Positions 1-10,076 of a stretch of 64,000 bases of DNA are shown here, one piece after another. The position numbers and the translations under genes were made by a program. The stretch's first letter is position 1. Each line of letters opens with the position of its first letter. Below the pieces are notes generated by a model that saw nothing but the letters and a program-made list of their open reading frames with translations, did no database searches and was not told the origin of the DNA. Source of the DNA: Salidesulfovibrio onnuriiensis (GTDB taxonomy: Bacteria > Desulfobacterota > Desulfovibrionia > Desulfovibrionales > Desulfovibrionaceae); contig NZ_CP040751.1 of assembly GCF_008001235.1 (NCBI RefSeq), positions 2,153,001 to 2,217,000 of the forward strand, given 5' to 3'.

Positions 1-1082
1 AGGCCGCCTCGGTCTTCCTTGGTCCTCGCTTCGATTTTCTCCAGCTTCTCGGCCATTTCCGCATCGTTCCTGGCGGCCAGCTTCAACTCGAACAGGGATT
101 TGCCCAGTTCATTGAAGGCCAGCAGGTCCGCGTACTTGGTGTAGGCCTTGCTGATGGCCAGCTGCACGCAGCCCACGCGGTCCTGCTCGCCGGTGCCGAT
201 GGCGGTGGTCACGCCGTTCTTCACGAACAGCACGGAGTTGGAGGTCACGCCCGCTTCCACCGCCCAGGCGAAGAGCAGGTCGTCCGCCTCGGCCGTCGAG
301 GGCTGGCGGGCGGTAAAGGCGTTGCCGTCCTTTTCGGCCATGGCCGGGATGAAATCTCCTGCCGTGCGGATGGCGTTGCGGAAGGAGAACTGGAGCACCA
401 TGCCGCCGTCGGTGAGGGACTTGATGTCCAGAAACGGCTGACGGCTGTACTGTTCCAAGTCGTTGATGCCGGGAATCTGCAGGATGCGCAGGTTCTTGCG
501 CTTCTTGATTTCCTCCAGGGCCTCGGGCTCGAAGGCCGGTGCGGCAACCACCTCGAAATAGGCGCTGTTGATGACCTCTGCGGTGGCCATGTCCAGGGGG
601 CGGTTGACCACCACTGCGCCGCCGAATGCGGCGATGCGGTCCGCGTCAAAGGCGCGTTTCATGGCCACGGCCAGGCCTTCGTCGGTCCAGGCCGCGCCGC
701 AGGGGTTGTTGTGCTTCAGGATCAGGGCCGCGGGCTTGGCCGAAAGGTACTGAAGAATGTTCAGGGCGTTGTCCACATCGGTCAGGTTGGTCTTGCCCGG
801 ATGCTTGCCCGCCTGGAGCATGTTTTCCTCGGTGAGGGCGGATACCAGCTGCATCCCGGGGCCGCGGAACTTGACGCCGCCCACTTCCAGTTCGGATTCC
901 TTGAGCTCGAACAGGGCTGCGGGCTGATCCGGGTTTTCGCCGTAGCGCAATCCCTTGGTTTCACCGTCGATTTCCCAGGTTCTTTTTTTGAAAACCATTT
1001 CCTGCTCGCCCAGCCTGAGGGTCATCTCCTCGGGGAATGGGTCCTGCTGCAGGGTTTTGTACATGTTCTTGAGATCACTCAT
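1..1082 (-). CDS. AICAR formyltransferase (PurH transformylase-type), 3' end outside window
   Basis: This enzyme formylates AICAR with 10-formyl-tetrahydrofolate in the penultimate step of IMP synthesis, in the cytosol. The minus-strand frame starts at ATG 1080-1082 and begins MSDLKNMYKTLQQ. It then shows LRYGENPDQPAALFE and, further on, LKHNNPCGAA, which matches the Lys-His pair and Pro-x-Gly of the AICAR transformylase active site. The methylglyoxal-synthase-like IMP cyclohydrolase domain that precedes this domain in bifunctional PurH is absent, because the LRYGENP motif lies only about 45 residues from the start. The protein is therefore the transformylase-only form, known in Desulfovibrio relatives. 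About 360 codons are visible and the stop lies beyond base 1. The gene is divergent from the chemoreceptor at 1367. The family call is confident; the exact symbol is not, because purH usually means the fusion. Confidence 0.85.
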   Translation of the reverse strand, partial: MSDLKNMYKTLQQDPFPEEMTLRLGEQEMVFKKRTWEIDGETKGLRYGENPDQPAALFELKESELEVGGVKFRGPGMQLVSALTEENMLQAGKHPGKTNLTDVDNALNILQYLSAKPAALILKHNNPCGAAWTDEGLAVAMKRAFDADRIAAFGGAVVVNRPLDMATAEVINSAYFEVVAAPAFEPEALEEIKKRKNLRILQIPGINDLEQYSRQPFLDIKSLTDGGMVLQFSFRNAIRTAGDFIPAMAEKDGNAFTARQPSTAEADDLLFAWAVEAGVTSNSVLFVKNGVTTAIGTGEQDRVGCVQLAISKAYTKYADLLAFNELGKSLFELKLAARNDAEMAEKLEKIEARTKEDRGG

Positions 1083-1366
1083 TGCTTGGACTCCATACTG
1101 TTGTTTCCGTGGATGCGGGCTCTTAACACAGGTTCTCGGGGGCGGCAATCGGACCCTTAGTTTGCTAAGGAAATCCCTGTTCCGGACGCCCGCCTCCCCC
1201 TGGTTTGTGGCCTATATCCGGGATGAAATACGCTATGCCTTGTCCTTTTGTGGATGGGTACATGAAAAAGCCATAATTATCATTAGTCTGTATTCGGTTT
1301 TATGCTATGGGTGAAGAGAGTGGAGAAGTTCGGGTCGGATCGAATTTGCATGAAAAGGAGGAGGTC

Positions 1367-3055
1367 ATGAAGATCAAGGTGTTTCGGGATTGGGGGATGG
1401 CGCCCAAGATCCTGACGATTTTTGCGGGCACGGCCGTGTTGGTGCTGGCGGGTATGTTGTTCTACTACCTTCCCACCACCGGGGCGGCGCTCATGGAGGA
1501 AAAGCGTGTTGCTGTCATGAGCACCGTGGACGTGGCCTACACGCTTGTCGAGTTCTACGGCAAGGAGGCAAGCTCCGGGGCCCTGTCCAAGGAAGATGCC
1601 CAGAAGAAGGCCGCAGCTGCGGTAAAGGCCCTTCGCTACAAGGGCAGCGAGTATTTTTGGATCAACGACATGAACCATGTGATAGTCATGCATGCGGTTA
1701 AGCCCTCTCTGGATGGAAAGAACGTGGCGGATATGAAGGACAGGGACGGTGTGTATTTCTTCCGCGAATTTGTGAAGGTCTGCCGCGAAAAGGGGCAGGG
1801 ATTCGTGGACTACTACTGGCCCAAGCCCGGGGCCGAGGAAGCGGTTCCCAAGGTTTCCTTTGTCAAGCTCTACAAGCCCTGGGGGTGGGTGCTGGGCAGC
1901 GGCATCTACGTGGACGACGTGGAAGCGCAGATGAATTCCATGCGTCTGCGAGTGCTTGTGCCCACAGTGATTCTTTTGCTGATCATATTCGGCGTAGTCA
2001 TCTTGGTGGTACGCAGTATGGTCGGTCCCCTGCAGCAGGCCGTGGAGGCCTCCAATCGCATGGCTGAGGGCGACCTGACCATGGAAATTACCCATTCCGC
2101 CGAGGATGAGGCCGGGCAGGTGCTCGGAGCCATGCGCCACATGGTGGAACAGCTCAAGGCAGTTGTGGCCGAAGTGACCATGGCCTCGGAAAACGTGACC
2201 GCGGGCAGCGAGGAGTTGGCCGCCGCCTCCATGGAACTTTCCCAGGGGGCCAGCACCCAGGCTTCGGCCGTGGAGCAGGTCTCGGCATCCATGGAGGAGA
2301 TGACGTCGAGCATCAGCCAGAATGCGGACAACGCCAAGGCCACCGACACCATCGCCCTTAAGGCGGCGGATGATACGGCCAAGGGCGGCGATGCGGTGAG
2401 CAATACCGTGCACGCCATGAAGGAAATTGCCGAGAAGATCCTTATTGTCGAGGAGATCGCGCGCCAGACCAACCTGCTTGCGCTCAACGCGGCCATCGAG
2501 GCGGCGCGTGCAGGGGAACACGGAAAGGGCTTTGCCGTGGTCGCCGCCGAGGTTCGCAAGCTGGCGGAACGCTCCGGACAGGCTGCGGCCGAGATCAGCG
2601 AACTCTCCTCCCACAGCATGCGGGTGGCCGGCGAGGCCGGTGAACTGCTGGAGCGCATTGTTCCGGACATCAACAAGACCGCCGAGCTGGTGCAGGAAAT
2701 CGCCTCGGCCAGCGACGAGCAGAACGCCGGGGCCGAACAGGTCAACAGCGGTATCCAGGAGCTGAACAAGGTGGTGCAGCAGAACGCCTCCGCCTCCGAG
2801 GAAGTGGCCTCCACCGCGGAGGAACTTTCCGGCCAGGCCGAGCAGCTCCAGGAATCCATCCGTTTCTTCAAGCTGGATTCCGCAACCCTGCGTTCCATGC
2901 AGAGCCAGCAGCAGGCCGGGAGAAAGCCGGTGAAGGCCAAGGCTTCGGTGCGTCCCGCGCCCAAGGCCATTGCCCCGCCCAAACCCGCAGCGGCCCCCGT
3001 CGAGAGCGGCGGGGTGGACCTGAGCATGGATGACGAAGACTTTGAACGCTTCTAG
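1367..3055 (+). CDS. Methyl-accepting chemotaxis protein with single Cache sensor
   Basis: This is a 562-residue inner-membrane chemoreceptor. I chose ATG 1367 because a strong AAGGAGGAGG ribosome site lies just upstream; an in-frame start at 1307 has none. A first membrane helix (about residues 15-37) is followed by a periplasmic single Cache_2 domain with [13 protein letters not shown] and the [14 protein letters not shown] end motif. A second helix (about 195-217), a HAMP segment and the cytoplasmic coiled-coil signalling domain follow. The signalling hairpin tip reads [20 protein letters not shown] Lys/Pro/Ala-rich linker leads to the acidic tail DEDFERF, which may act as a CheR docking tail (inference). 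The ligand is unknown; single-Cache receptors often bind small organic acids. No che genes adjoin it, so it is probably an orphan receptor feeding a distant array. Confidence 0.93.
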   Translation: MKIKVFRDWGMAPKILTIFAGTAVLVLAGMLFYYLPTTGAALMEEKRVAVMSTVDVAYTLVEFYGKEASSGALSKEDAQKKAAAAVKALRYKGSEYFWINDMNHVIVMHAVKPSLDGKNVADMKDRDGVYFFREFVKVCREKGQGFVDYYWPKPGAEEAVPKVSFVKLYKPWGWVLGSGIYVDDVEAQMNSMRLRVLVPTVILLLIIFGVVILVVRSMVGPLQQAVEASNRMAEGDLTMEITHSAEDEAGQVLGAMRHMVEQLKAVVAEVTMASENVTAGSEELAAASMELSQGASTQASAVEQVSASMEEMTSSISQNADNAKATDTIALKAADDTAKGGDAVSNTVHAMKEIAEKILIVEEIARQTNLLALNAAIEAARAGEHGKGFAVVAAEVRKLAERSGQAAAEISELSSHSMRVAGEAGELLERIVPDINKTAELVQEIASASDEQNAGAEQVNSGIQELNKVVQQNASASEEVASTAEELSGQAEQLQESIRFFKLDSATLRSMQSQQQAGRKPVKAKASVRPAPKAIAPPKPAAAPVESGGVDLSMDDEDFERF

Positions 3056-3077
3056 TACGTTGGGTACTCCTCCTTGG

Positions 3078-3106
3078 AAGGCTCCGGTTTCGGCCGGGGC
3101 CTTTTT
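3078..3106 (+). terminator. Rho-independent terminator of the chemoreceptor gene
   Basis: AAGGCTCCGG pairs with CCGGGGCCTT (one G-U wobble) and is followed by TTTTT, starting 23 bases after the stop codon at 3055. Confidence 0.8.
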
Positions 3107-3143
3107 ATGTTTGGAAGTGGCCGGTTTGACCGGAAAATTGGGT

Positions 3144-3173
3144 TTGGCGGCCCGGCCTCTTTTCTGCTATAGG
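3144..3173 (+). promoter_or_regulatory. Possible sigma70 promoter for the 3237 gene and purA
   Basis: TTGGCG and TATAGG are 18 bases apart, about 64 bases before the ATG at 3237. The match to consensus is partial, so this is only a candidate. Confidence 0.35.
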
Positions 3174-3236
3174 TAAGTCCCGCGCGTGCGTCTTGCGCCC
3201 TGCGCGTGCAAAAACTCATCGAGGAATTCACACAGA

Positions 3237-3641
3237 ATGGCTGAATCTTACCTGGAAAAAGCTATCGTCAAGCTGGCGAAGCAGCTCAACGCCTATGACG
3301 AGGCATCTCTCATGAGCCTGTGGGAGAAATACGCCGAACAGGTTCGACGTTTCGAACCCACCAAACGCTGGGAAGAGTCCGTGCTGGTCTTCAACATGAT
3401 CCAGTCCATGCGCTTCAAGAACCAGCTCTTCAACTACAATTGGGCCCAGTCCCGCGAGCCGGAACCCGACCAGCACACCGACCTGGCCGCACTGACCGCC
3501 CCGGAAAGGCCCCGGAGAAACGGCGCCACGCAGGAACCCGGCCTCAAGGCCGAGGGACTTCGTTTCGTGGAGCAGAATGAGGACGGCAAGGACAAGCCCA
3601 AGGGAAAGATTCTCAAGCTGACCCCACGGGACGGCGAGTGA
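3237..3641 (+). CDS. Conserved hypothetical protein upstream of purA
   Basis: This is a 134-residue soluble protein that I do not recognise. It starts MAESYLEKAIVKLAKQ at the ATG within CACAGAATGG. The first 85 residues look helical and charged, with aromatic positions such as SLWEKYAEQVRRFEPTKRWEES and LFNYNWAQSRE. The C-terminal 50 residues are polar, Pro/Lys/Glu-rich and probably disordered, ending KGKILKLTPRDGE. There is no signal peptide, membrane helix or metal motif. It sits 108 bases before purA on the same strand with no convincing terminator between them, so the two may be cotranscribed. Base composition matches the neighbours, which argues that it is a resident gene. The start has only a weak ribosome site (GAGGAATTCACACAG). 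Confidence 0.7.
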   Translation: MAESYLEKAIVKLAKQLNAYDEASLMSLWEKYAEQVRRFEPTKRWEESVLVFNMIQSMRFKNQLFNYNWAQSREPEPDQHTDLAALTAPERPRRNGATQEPGLKAEGLRFVEQNEDGKDKPKGKILKLTPRDGE

Positions 3642-3749
3642 TTTCTGCGGTTGACAGAGCACGCAATCATTCATTAACGCAATACTTCTCTTCATGCGCA
3701 CATCATGGTGCCGTCGGCTGGCCGCGCGGCATTACAAGGAGCAGATACA

Positions 3750-5024
3750 ATGGCTAACATAGTGGTTTTCGGATCCCAGTGGGGGGACGAAGGCAAGGGC
3801 AAGATCGTGGACATGCTGGCCGAGAAGTCTTCGGCCATCGTCCGTTTCCAGGGCGGCAACAACGCAGGCCACACACTGGTGGTCAACGGTGAACAGTGCA
3901 TTCTGCACCTGATTCCCTCCGGCGTCCTGCACCCGGGCAAGAAATGCCTTATCGGCAACGGCGTGGTCCTGGATCCCATCGTCTTTTGCGAGGAACTGGA
4001 CAAGCTGGCCGAAAAGGGGCTGGACGTTTCCGCCAACAGGCTGATGATCAGCAAGAAGACGCATGTGATCATGCCCTATCACTGTCTTGTGGACAGCGCC
4101 CGTGAATCCACCAAGTCCGACAGCAAGAAGATCGGCACCACCGGTCGTGGCATCGGCCCCTGCTACGAGGACAAGATGCACCGTTGCGGTATCCGGGCCG
4201 GGGACTTCGCCAACAAGGAACTCCTGCTGGAGAAGATCGAAAAGGCGCTCGAAGAGAAGAACGTGCTCTTCAAGCACCTGTACGGCGTGGAGCCTGTGGA
4301 TGCCAAGGCCATTTATGAACAGGTGCTCCCGTACGCGGAACGCCTGGTCCCGTATCTGGGCGATGTTTCTTCCGCCATCCAGAAGGCCAATGAAAAGGGC
4401 GGCCAGGTGCTCTTCGAGGGCGCCCAGGGCACCCATCTCGATATCGATCACGGAACCTATCCATTCGTGACTTCCAGCAACACGGTGACCGCCAATGCCG
4501 CTTCCGGCTCCGGCTGTTCCCCGCGCGACCTGGACCGCATCATCGCCATCGTCAAGGCCTACACCACCCGTGTGGGCGGCGGCCCGTTCCCCACGGAACT
4601 CTTTGATGCAGACGGCGACTACATGCAGACCAAGGGCGGCGAATTCGGAGCCACCACCGGCCGCAAGCGCCGCTGCGGATGGCTGGACATGGTCGTGCTG
4701 CGCGAATCCGTCCGCCTGAACGGCCCCACCGAACTGGCCATCACCAAGCTGGACGTGCTTTCCGGGCTCAAGGAACTCAAGATCTGCACCGCCTACAAGT
4801 ACAATGGCGAGCTTGTCGATTATCCTCCCCAGGAACAGAACGGCATGGCCTATGTGGAGCCGGTGTATGAAACCCTGCCCGGTTGGGATGAGGACATCAC
4901 CGACGCCAAGTCCTGGGACGACCTGCCCCTGACCGCACGCAAGTACCTGGAACGCATCCAGGAACTTTCCGGCGTTACCGTGGGCATTGTTTCCGTTGGT
5001 CCCGACCGCGAACAGACCTTTTAG
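3750..5024 (+). CDS. purA: Adenylosuccinate synthetase
   Basis: PurA joins IMP and aspartate using GTP to make adenylosuccinate, the first committed step from IMP to AMP, in the cytosol. The 424-residue product matches the usual family length. It starts [20 protein letters not shown], which contains the GDEGKGK phosphate loop and catalytic Asp. GGNNAGHT follows, with its catalytic His. [14 protein letters not shown] is the IMP-binding region and [12 protein letters not shown] the GTP and aspartate loop region. ATG 3750 is preceded by AAGGAGCAG. It lies 19 bases upstream of holB on the same strand, which suggests an operon. The purine formyltransferase at the left edge is on the other strand but belongs to the same pathway. 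Confidence 0.98.
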   Translation: MANIVVFGSQWGDEGKGKIVDMLAEKSSAIVRFQGGNNAGHTLVVNGEQCILHLIPSGVLHPGKKCLIGNGVVLDPIVFCEELDKLAEKGLDVSANRLMISKKTHVIMPYHCLVDSARESTKSDSKKIGTTGRGIGPCYEDKMHRCGIRAGDFANKELLLEKIEKALEEKNVLFKHLYGVEPVDAKAIYEQVLPYAERLVPYLGDVSSAIQKANEKGGQVLFEGAQGTHLDIDHGTYPFVTSSNTVTANAASGSGCSPRDLDRIIAIVKAYTTRVGGGPFPTELFDADGDYMQTKGGEFGATTGRKRRCGWLDMVVLRESVRLNGPTELAITKLDVLSGLKELKICTAYKYNGELVDYPPQEQNGMAYVEPVYETLPGWDEDITDAKSWDDLPLTARKYLERIQELSGVTVGIVSVGPDREQTF

Positions 5025-5043
5025 GCTCATCAGGAATTGAACC

Positions 5044-5886
5044 ATGGTGTCCGGGCAGATTGATCCGTTTTCCGTCCTTGCGGGGCAGGAGCATGTGGTC
5101 AAGCGCCTGGACGCCATGGCCTCCGATCCTCCGCAAAGCATCGTCATCGAGGGCGGCACCGAAAAGGAACGCGTGGCCCTATCCCTGTATTGGGCCATGC
5201 GGCTCAACTGCAAGGAGGCTCCGGCTCCGTGCGGGACCTGCGCCGTGTGCCGGCAGATCAGGGACCTGGCCTTCAGCGACCTGCTGTTTTTCGACGGCAG
5301 GGAAGGGCAGATCAAGATAGCCGACGTGCGGGACACCCGGTCCGTCTGGGGGCAGCCTCCCAATGGCGACGGCTACCGCGTGTCCATTTTCGCCGAGGCC
5401 CAGGCCTTCGGGGTCGAGGCGGCCAACGCGCTGCTGAAATCCCTGGAGGAGCCCCGGCCCGGAAACGTCTTCGTGCTGGCCGCGCCCCAGCGGGAACGGC
5501 TGCTGGAGACCCTGGTTTCCCGGAGCTGGGTGGTGACCATGGCCTGGCCGGATATCCGGCAGAACGACGCGGAAATCAATGAATGGACTTCCGCCCTGGT
5601 GGGATTCTGGAAGTCCGGCCGAGGCTGGTTCGAACGCACCTCGCCCAAGGGCGCGGTGGGCAAGGACCTTGCCCAGCAGGTGGTGCTCGGCATGCAGCGC
5701 GAACTGCGCGAGGCTCTCAAGGGGCAGGCCTCGACACCTGTCTCCCAGCAACTTTCCCAATCCTTCGACTTGCGCGGCCTGCGCCGCATCGACCTGGTGC
5801 TGCTTCAGGCCCAGGACTCCCTCAATACCCACGTGGCCGTGAACCCCTCGCTGGTTCTGGACTGGGTCGCCACCCGTCTCGTCTAG
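5044..5886 (+). CDS. holB: DNA polymerase III delta-prime subunit
   Basis: This is a 280-residue clamp-loader subunit, part of the complex that loads the beta clamp at the replication fork. It begins MVSGQIDPFSVLAGQEHVVK. A zinc-binding knuckle reads CGTCAVCRQI, preceded by a further Cys in LNCKEAPAPC. The sensor region AANALLKSLEEPRPGNVFVL is the typical DnaX/HolB box VII-type motif, and an SRS-like segment reads VSRSW. There is no intact Walker A: the region that would hold it reads IVIEGGTEKERVAL, as expected for delta-prime, which does not hydrolyse ATP. It follows purA closely and is convergent with the adenylate cyclase gene. A smaller C-terminal domain than in E. coli HolB (334 aa) is usual outside the gammaproteobacteria. 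Confidence 0.88.
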   Translation: MVSGQIDPFSVLAGQEHVVKRLDAMASDPPQSIVIEGGTEKERVALSLYWAMRLNCKEAPAPCGTCAVCRQIRDLAFSDLLFFDGREGQIKIADVRDTRSVWGQPPNGDGYRVSIFAEAQAFGVEAANALLKSLEEPRPGNVFVLAAPQRERLLETLVSRSWVVTMAWPDIRQNDAEINEWTSALVGFWKSGRGWFERTSPKGAVGKDLAQQVVLGMQRELREALKGQASTPVSQQLSQSFDLRGLRRIDLVLLQAQDSLNTHVAVNPSLVLDWVATRLV

Positions 5887-5901
5887 CGTGGCCGTAGCAA
5901 C

Positions 5902-5955
5902 GAGCCCGATCGGTTGGTTGCTGCGAATCCTTCTCGTGGGCTGACCAACAGGCTC
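5902..5955. other. Imperfect dyad between convergent holB and cyclase genes
   Basis: GAGCC and GTTGGT pair with ACCAAC and GGCTC across a 25-base loop region, just where the two convergent genes end. There is no T run on either side, so it may be a weak bidirectional terminator or simply an RNA 3'-end structure. Confidence 0.4.
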
Positions 5956-8900
5956 AGACCAGCTTGATTCTTGTGCACTGCGATCCTTTGGGGATGAACG
6001 ATTCCATGTCCAGCGGTTCCCGTAGTCGGCGTTTGATGGCCTTGCGCAGGAATGCGGAGGCCTGGCGTTCGATGCTCGGGTCGGGGTTCTCAAAGGTTTC
6101 GCAGAATACCTCTCCCCAGGTGGTGGCATAGATGACCGTGGCCTGGGCCACTTTTTTCATGTCGTGGGGGGCGGTCAGGTTGAGCAGGAAAAATGCCTTG
6201 GTGACCCGTTCCGGCTCAAGGCCGTCGTCGATGTCGCGTTCGAAGGTCTCCTGCAGGGGAAAGAATTCCATGAGGGAGGTCATGAGTTTCTGGATGTCGG
6301 CCACTGCCAGGGGGGCGATGGTTCTGTCCGCCTGGATGAGTGCATCCGGATTGTAGAGGTTGTTGAAGAACAGCCAGCAAAGCAGCATGGCCGGGTCGTA
6401 GTCCTTGCGCAGCACCTGCATGCCCCGCACCGACGATTTCCCTTCGGATTTCTGGCTGCCCTGCGCCACCCAGATCGTTTTCTTGCCCGGTTTCTTGATT
6501 GCCGAAAGGTGCAGGGTGGAAAAGGCGTTCTTGCCCACGTCCATGAACGGCACGCGGCTGACCTTGTTTCTTTTTTTCGCGAAGTTTGCGGAAATGCGTC
6601 TTCCCAGGCGGGTCATGTCCTCAGGTGTGATCAGGGCGGATGCCGTTTTACCGTTGTCCCCCAGTTCCTTCTGGATCCGCTGGTAGGTGCGGGTCATGAA
6701 GGCGCTGACCGCTTCCCCCATTTTCAGGGATTTGCTGAAGTTCCAGGTTCCCTTTCGAGGCAGGCCGTTTTGTAGTGCGTTTTCCCTTTTCCCCACGACG
6801 GCCTGGATCATGCGCCTGCCGTCGTTGGTGGCCGGGTGGTTCAGGAACATGCTCACATTGCCGAAGTCCGCCTTGGCCACATAGGATTCGGTGAGCAGGC
6901 TTACGGCCTCCGTATCGTTGTTGGCGGAATAGTAGGAGCGCAGTTCCCGGAAAAGGGCCGTGTAGGAATCGATGCGCTGGATGTCGTTGACGCCTTCGAA
7001 CACATGGCCCTTGATGGTATCGCACAGGGGCATGCCCTGCGAGGAGCCGAAACCGGAGTAGCGTTCCAGCAGGCCCAGCTTCATGACCGATTTGAACGGG
7101 CTGTGCAGCGCCTTGACGATCTGCCACATGGCCGCGCCGAAGAATTCGCCGGGAGGAATGGCGTCCAGGGGGCCGAGGTCCACGACGCGTTTGTCCACTG
7201 CCAGCGGGTAGGAAAGGGCCTCCCTGGAGTAGGCGGCGTATCGCTTCCTGTCTGCCCCTGCGGGCACCAGCCACCAGGCCAGGTTCTTGCCCGCGAGCTT
7301 GAGGGCCGACCTGTAGAATTCCTCCTTGAGCAGAATGGCCTGTGCCGAGCCGGAGCTTTCCTTGTCGCTGTATCCGAAATCGTTTTGGCGGATGAGTTCT
7401 TCGCTCATGGGAAAGAAGTGCGCCTCCAGGCCGAACTGGAGGTCCGCCCACAGGGTCAGCGCCTCCAGCTTTTTTCCGAGCCCCTGCATGGCGTCGTGGG
7501 TGGCGGTTTCACTGCTGACGCAGACCCAGGAGTCGATGTCCGATTCCGTTGTCTGGGCCATGCTTCCGTAACTGCCCATGGTGTAGAGGCCGGTGATTTC
7601 CATCTCGGCGGGGCGATTCCCGGGCTCAATGCCGGGAAACAGCTCTTTGGCCAGCCGCAGGGTTGTCGCGCTCGGGGTGTATCCTGCCACGGAACAGGAT
7701 GGCACGCCGGAGATGCCGAGTTTCTGGTCGAAGATGTCGGTATGCAGGACATAGGGCAGGATGCGGATGAAATTCTGCTGTTCCCCGGTCAGGAGACTCA
7801 TGGCCCGGTCATGCCGCTTGCGGTTGTCGTACAGCATGCGGGCTTCGCGGCGGGCGAATTCCAGGTGCCGGACCCAGCGGATGGCCGCCCGGCGGAGAAT
7901 GGGTCTCGCCTCGGGCTGGAGGGCCGTAGCGGGCGGGGCGGGGAGTTGGGCCACCAGCAGGGAAGCCGCTTCGTGCAGCCATTGAATGCGGGCCTGGAGC
8001 AGGAGATGGTGGTCGGACTGTATTCCCCGGAGCCGGGTGTCGGTTGCCGTGCAGCCTCGGAAGTCCGTGCCCGGGAAACGGCTGTCCGCCAGTTGGGCGT
8101 GGTTCAGGGAGCAGTCCGTGAATTCGCAGCCGTTCAGCGTGGTATCCATCATATTTGCCCGGCTGAGGTCCGTCCCCAGGAACCCGCATTGGTCCGCCCG
8201 GACCGCTTGCCAATGGCTGGCGGTCAGGATGCACTGGTCGAACGAGCCTTGATCCATGCCGGTTTTCAGGAGCCGGGCGTGTGGCATGAGCACGCCCTTG
8301 AAGGTGCAGCCCGCGAAGGTGGTGGCGGAAACGGTCGTTTCCTGAAGATCGCAGTACAGGAATTCGCAATTGCTGAAGTTCGTTTTTTCAAAGCAGGCGC
8401 GGTCCAGACAGCAGTCCTTGAACGAGCATTCCGTGAAGCGCGCCTGGCGGAATCGGCTGCCGCTCAGGTCGCAGTCCCGGAATTTGACCTGGTAAAAGGA
8501 AACGCTGTCGAAGATTCCCTCCGGAATGCGGTTTTCCTTGAATACGCGCCGTTTTATGTCCGCCTTGCGCAGGATGGCTTCCGGGAATTCCCGGCCGCTG
8601 AAATCCGTTCCCTTTTCCAGGGCCTTGGCCAGCGCCTGGCGTTTGTCGCCGAAGATGCGGGCCATGAGGCCCGGTCTTGTTTCCTCTTCGCCGGGAATGT
8701 CGCAGGCTGGACCGGACAGTTCGTGGGTTTCAATCAGGATCGCCGAGTTCTCCGAGACAAAGGCCTTGAGCTGGGCCGCATACATGAACGTTTCCTCGGG
8801 CTCGGTCTTGAGCTGGGCGGCCAGGAAATCGGGATCCATGATCCCCATGGCCGTGAACATGTGGGCCAGGAAGGGCTCCAGAAGCGCGGGGGGGAGTCGT

Positions 8901-9826
8901 TTGAGCAGGCCCGCAAGCCCGCGTTCCGTGAGCAGGGGGGCCAGGCTGGCGCAGAGGGGCATGTTTTTTTGCTGCTTTGTCAGCAGCAGGGCCATGATTT
9001 CCCCGGTGCGCGGCCAGCGCATGTGCAGCAGCCCGGCCAGGCATTGCGGTGCGGCCTTGAGTCTTGAACTTTTGAGCAGGGCCTGAAGGGTGCGCGCCAG
9101 TTTTTCGTTGGAGGAGGCGCTGTGGGCGCACAGTACGTTGATGAGCCTGCTGTCCGGGGCAATAGCGCCCGAAGCCAGTCCCTTGTGGACGAACTGCTCC
9201 ATGTCCCGGTCGTCCAGGGCCCGGAGCGCCATGGCGATGCCCTCCACCTCCCTGTTGCCGATGGGCGAGGAAAGCACGGTCCGGAACCAGGGGGCGAAAT
9301 CTCCGGCCAGGATCATTCTCTTGACCGGATAGGCGAGGCGTTCTCCTTCCCGGCCGAGCGTGGCCAGCCCCGTCAGCACTTTTTCGGGATCCGCGTTTCG
9401 TAATGAGGACGTCATGGCTTCGAGCCATTTGAGTAGGGGCTTGTCCTCAAGGGATTTCAGGGAACGGAGAAATTCGTGGGCCAGGAGCAGCCTGTGGGCC
9501 GGGGCCAACCGTTTGGTGACCTCGACCAGCTCCTGCGAGGAAACGGATTGGGATTGTATCTGCCTGCGGGCGGCCTCTCTCCCTGTTTTCCCGGATTGCA
9601 TGAGCACGGCCAGGCAGGCCGCCATGATCTGCCTGTCGCTGTGGTGGTAGAGGATGCGCGCGGCCAGCCCCCCTGCCTGTTTGGCCGAAATAGCCTTGTC
9701 GGCGTCCAGAATGCTTCTGGTGGCCTTGGCTATGGCGGAGAGGTTTCCCACCAACACCTTCTGGTCGTCGTGCGCATTGCGCAAACCGGAAAGGGCGTTC
9801 TGAATGGTTTCCGAATCTGTTGTCAT
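5954..9826 (-). CDS. Class I adenylate cyclase with helical N-terminus and pentapeptide repeats
   Basis: This 1290-residue cytoplasmic protein should make cAMP from ATP. The catalytic part starts near residue 640. It carries GSYGSMAQTTESDIDSWVCV (about 751-770), the GSxGS...SDID metal and nucleotide signature of class I (CyaA-type) cyclases. The unusual part is upstream. Residues 1-400 are a mostly helical, HEAT-like region. Residues about 404-605 are a pentapeptide-repeat solenoid of A(D/N)Lxx type units such as CDLSGSRFRQARF, CSFKDCCLDRACF and TDLSRANMMDTTL. Enterobacterial CyaA (about 850 aa) lacks both and instead has a C-terminal glucose-regulated domain. The start is ATG 9826 with only a weak ribosome site. 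The gene stands alone, divergent from the acyl-CoA dehydrogenase operon. The solenoid probably binds a partner or regulates activity (inference). The cyclase call is strong; regulation is unknown. Confidence 0.88.
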   Translation of the reverse strand: MTTDSETIQNALSGLRNAHDDQKVLVGNLSAIAKATRSILDADKAISAKQAGGLAARILYHHSDRQIMAACLAVLMQSGKTGREAARRQIQSQSVSSQELVEVTKRLAPAHRLLLAHEFLRSLKSLEDKPLLKWLEAMTSSLRNADPEKVLTGLATLGREGERLAYPVKRMILAGDFAPWFRTVLSSPIGNREVEGIAMALRALDDRDMEQFVHKGLASGAIAPDSRLINVLCAHSASSNEKLARTLQALLKSSRLKAAPQCLAGLLHMRWPRTGEIMALLLTKQQKNMPLCASLAPLLTERGLAGLLKRLPPALLEPFLAHMFTAMGIMDPDFLAAQLKTEPEETFMYAAQLKAFVSENSAILIETHELSGPACDIPGEEETRPGLMARIFGDKRQALAKALEKGTDFSGREFPEAILRKADIKRRVFKENRIPEGIFDSVSFYQVKFRDCDLSGSRFRQARFTECSFKDCCLDRACFEKTNFSNCEFLYCDLQETTVSATTFAGCTFKGVLMPHARLLKTGMDQGSFDQCILTASHWQAVRADQCGFLGTDLSRANMMDTTLNGCEFTDCSLNHAQLADSRFPGTDFRGCTATDTRLRGIQSDHHLLLQARIQWLHEAASLLVAQLPAPPATALQPEARPILRRAAIRWVRHLEFARREARMLYDNRKRHDRAMSLLTGEQQNFIRILPYVLHTDIFDQKLGISGVPSCSVAGYTPSATTLRLAKELFPGIEPGNRPAEMEITGLYTMGSYGSMAQTTESDIDSWVCVSSETATHDAMQGLGKKLEALTLWADLQFGLEAHFFPMSEELIRQNDFGYSDKESSGSAQAILLKEEFYRSALKLAGKNLAWWLVPAGADRKRYAAYSREALSYPLAVDKRVVDLGPLDAIPPGEFFGAAMWQIVKALHSPFKSVMKLGLLERYSGFGSSQGMPLCDTIKGHVFEGVNDIQRIDSYTALFRELRSYYSANNDTEAVSLLTESYVAKADFGNVSMFLNHPATNDGRRMIQAVVGKRENALQNGLPRKGTWNFSKSLKMGEAVSAFMTRTYQRIQKELGDNGKTASALITPEDMTRLGRRISANFAKKRNKVSRVPFMDVGKNAFSTLHLSAIKKPGKKTIWVAQGSQKSEGKSSVRGMQVLRKDYDPAMLLCWLFFNNLYNPDALIQADRTIAPLAVADIQKLMTSLMEFFPLQETFERDIDDGLEPERVTKAFFLLNLTAPHDMKKVAQATVIYATTWGEVFCETFENPDPSIERQASAFLRKAIKRRLREPLDMESFIPKGSQCTRIKLV

Positions 9827-9984
9827 TACTTTTGTCTTGATTCCCAGATATACTGCAACCTTTGGTGAATATTGTCAAAATGTGAAAGTATTTTGTGGTT
9901 CTCTTTCTGGGCCCGTTGTTTGGGCCCATGCTTTGCGAATCGAAAGGGAAGGGCTTAAACAGAAGTTTTAAAACGGAAAAAACT

Positions 9985-10013
9985 TTGACTCGAAAATGCT
10001 GATAGCCTATCTT
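9985..10013 (+). promoter_or_regulatory. Candidate sigma70 promoter of the acd-etf operon
   Basis: TTGACT and TATCTT are separated by 17 bases, 63 bases before the ATG at 10077. It is the best -35/-10 pair in the 250-base divergent spacer. Confidence 0.5.
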
Positions 10014-10076
10014 CCACGATCGTAACTTTATCGATAGACCTCCGAATACCATCTAAACCGAACCAGGATTAAGCAC

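Noticed and set aside
3732-5363. Long open frame antisense to purA and holB
   Set aside because: Same reason: it covers two certain genes, is His/Gly/Ala-rich without domains and has no start signal.
6836-9067. Long open frame antisense to the adenylate cyclase
   Set aside because: The cyclase on the other strand has clear motifs; this frame has none.
9880-9900. CRP-like site in the cyclase promoter region (TGTGAAAGTATTTTGTG)
   Set aside because: It lacks the inverted TCACA half and the match is too weak to call.
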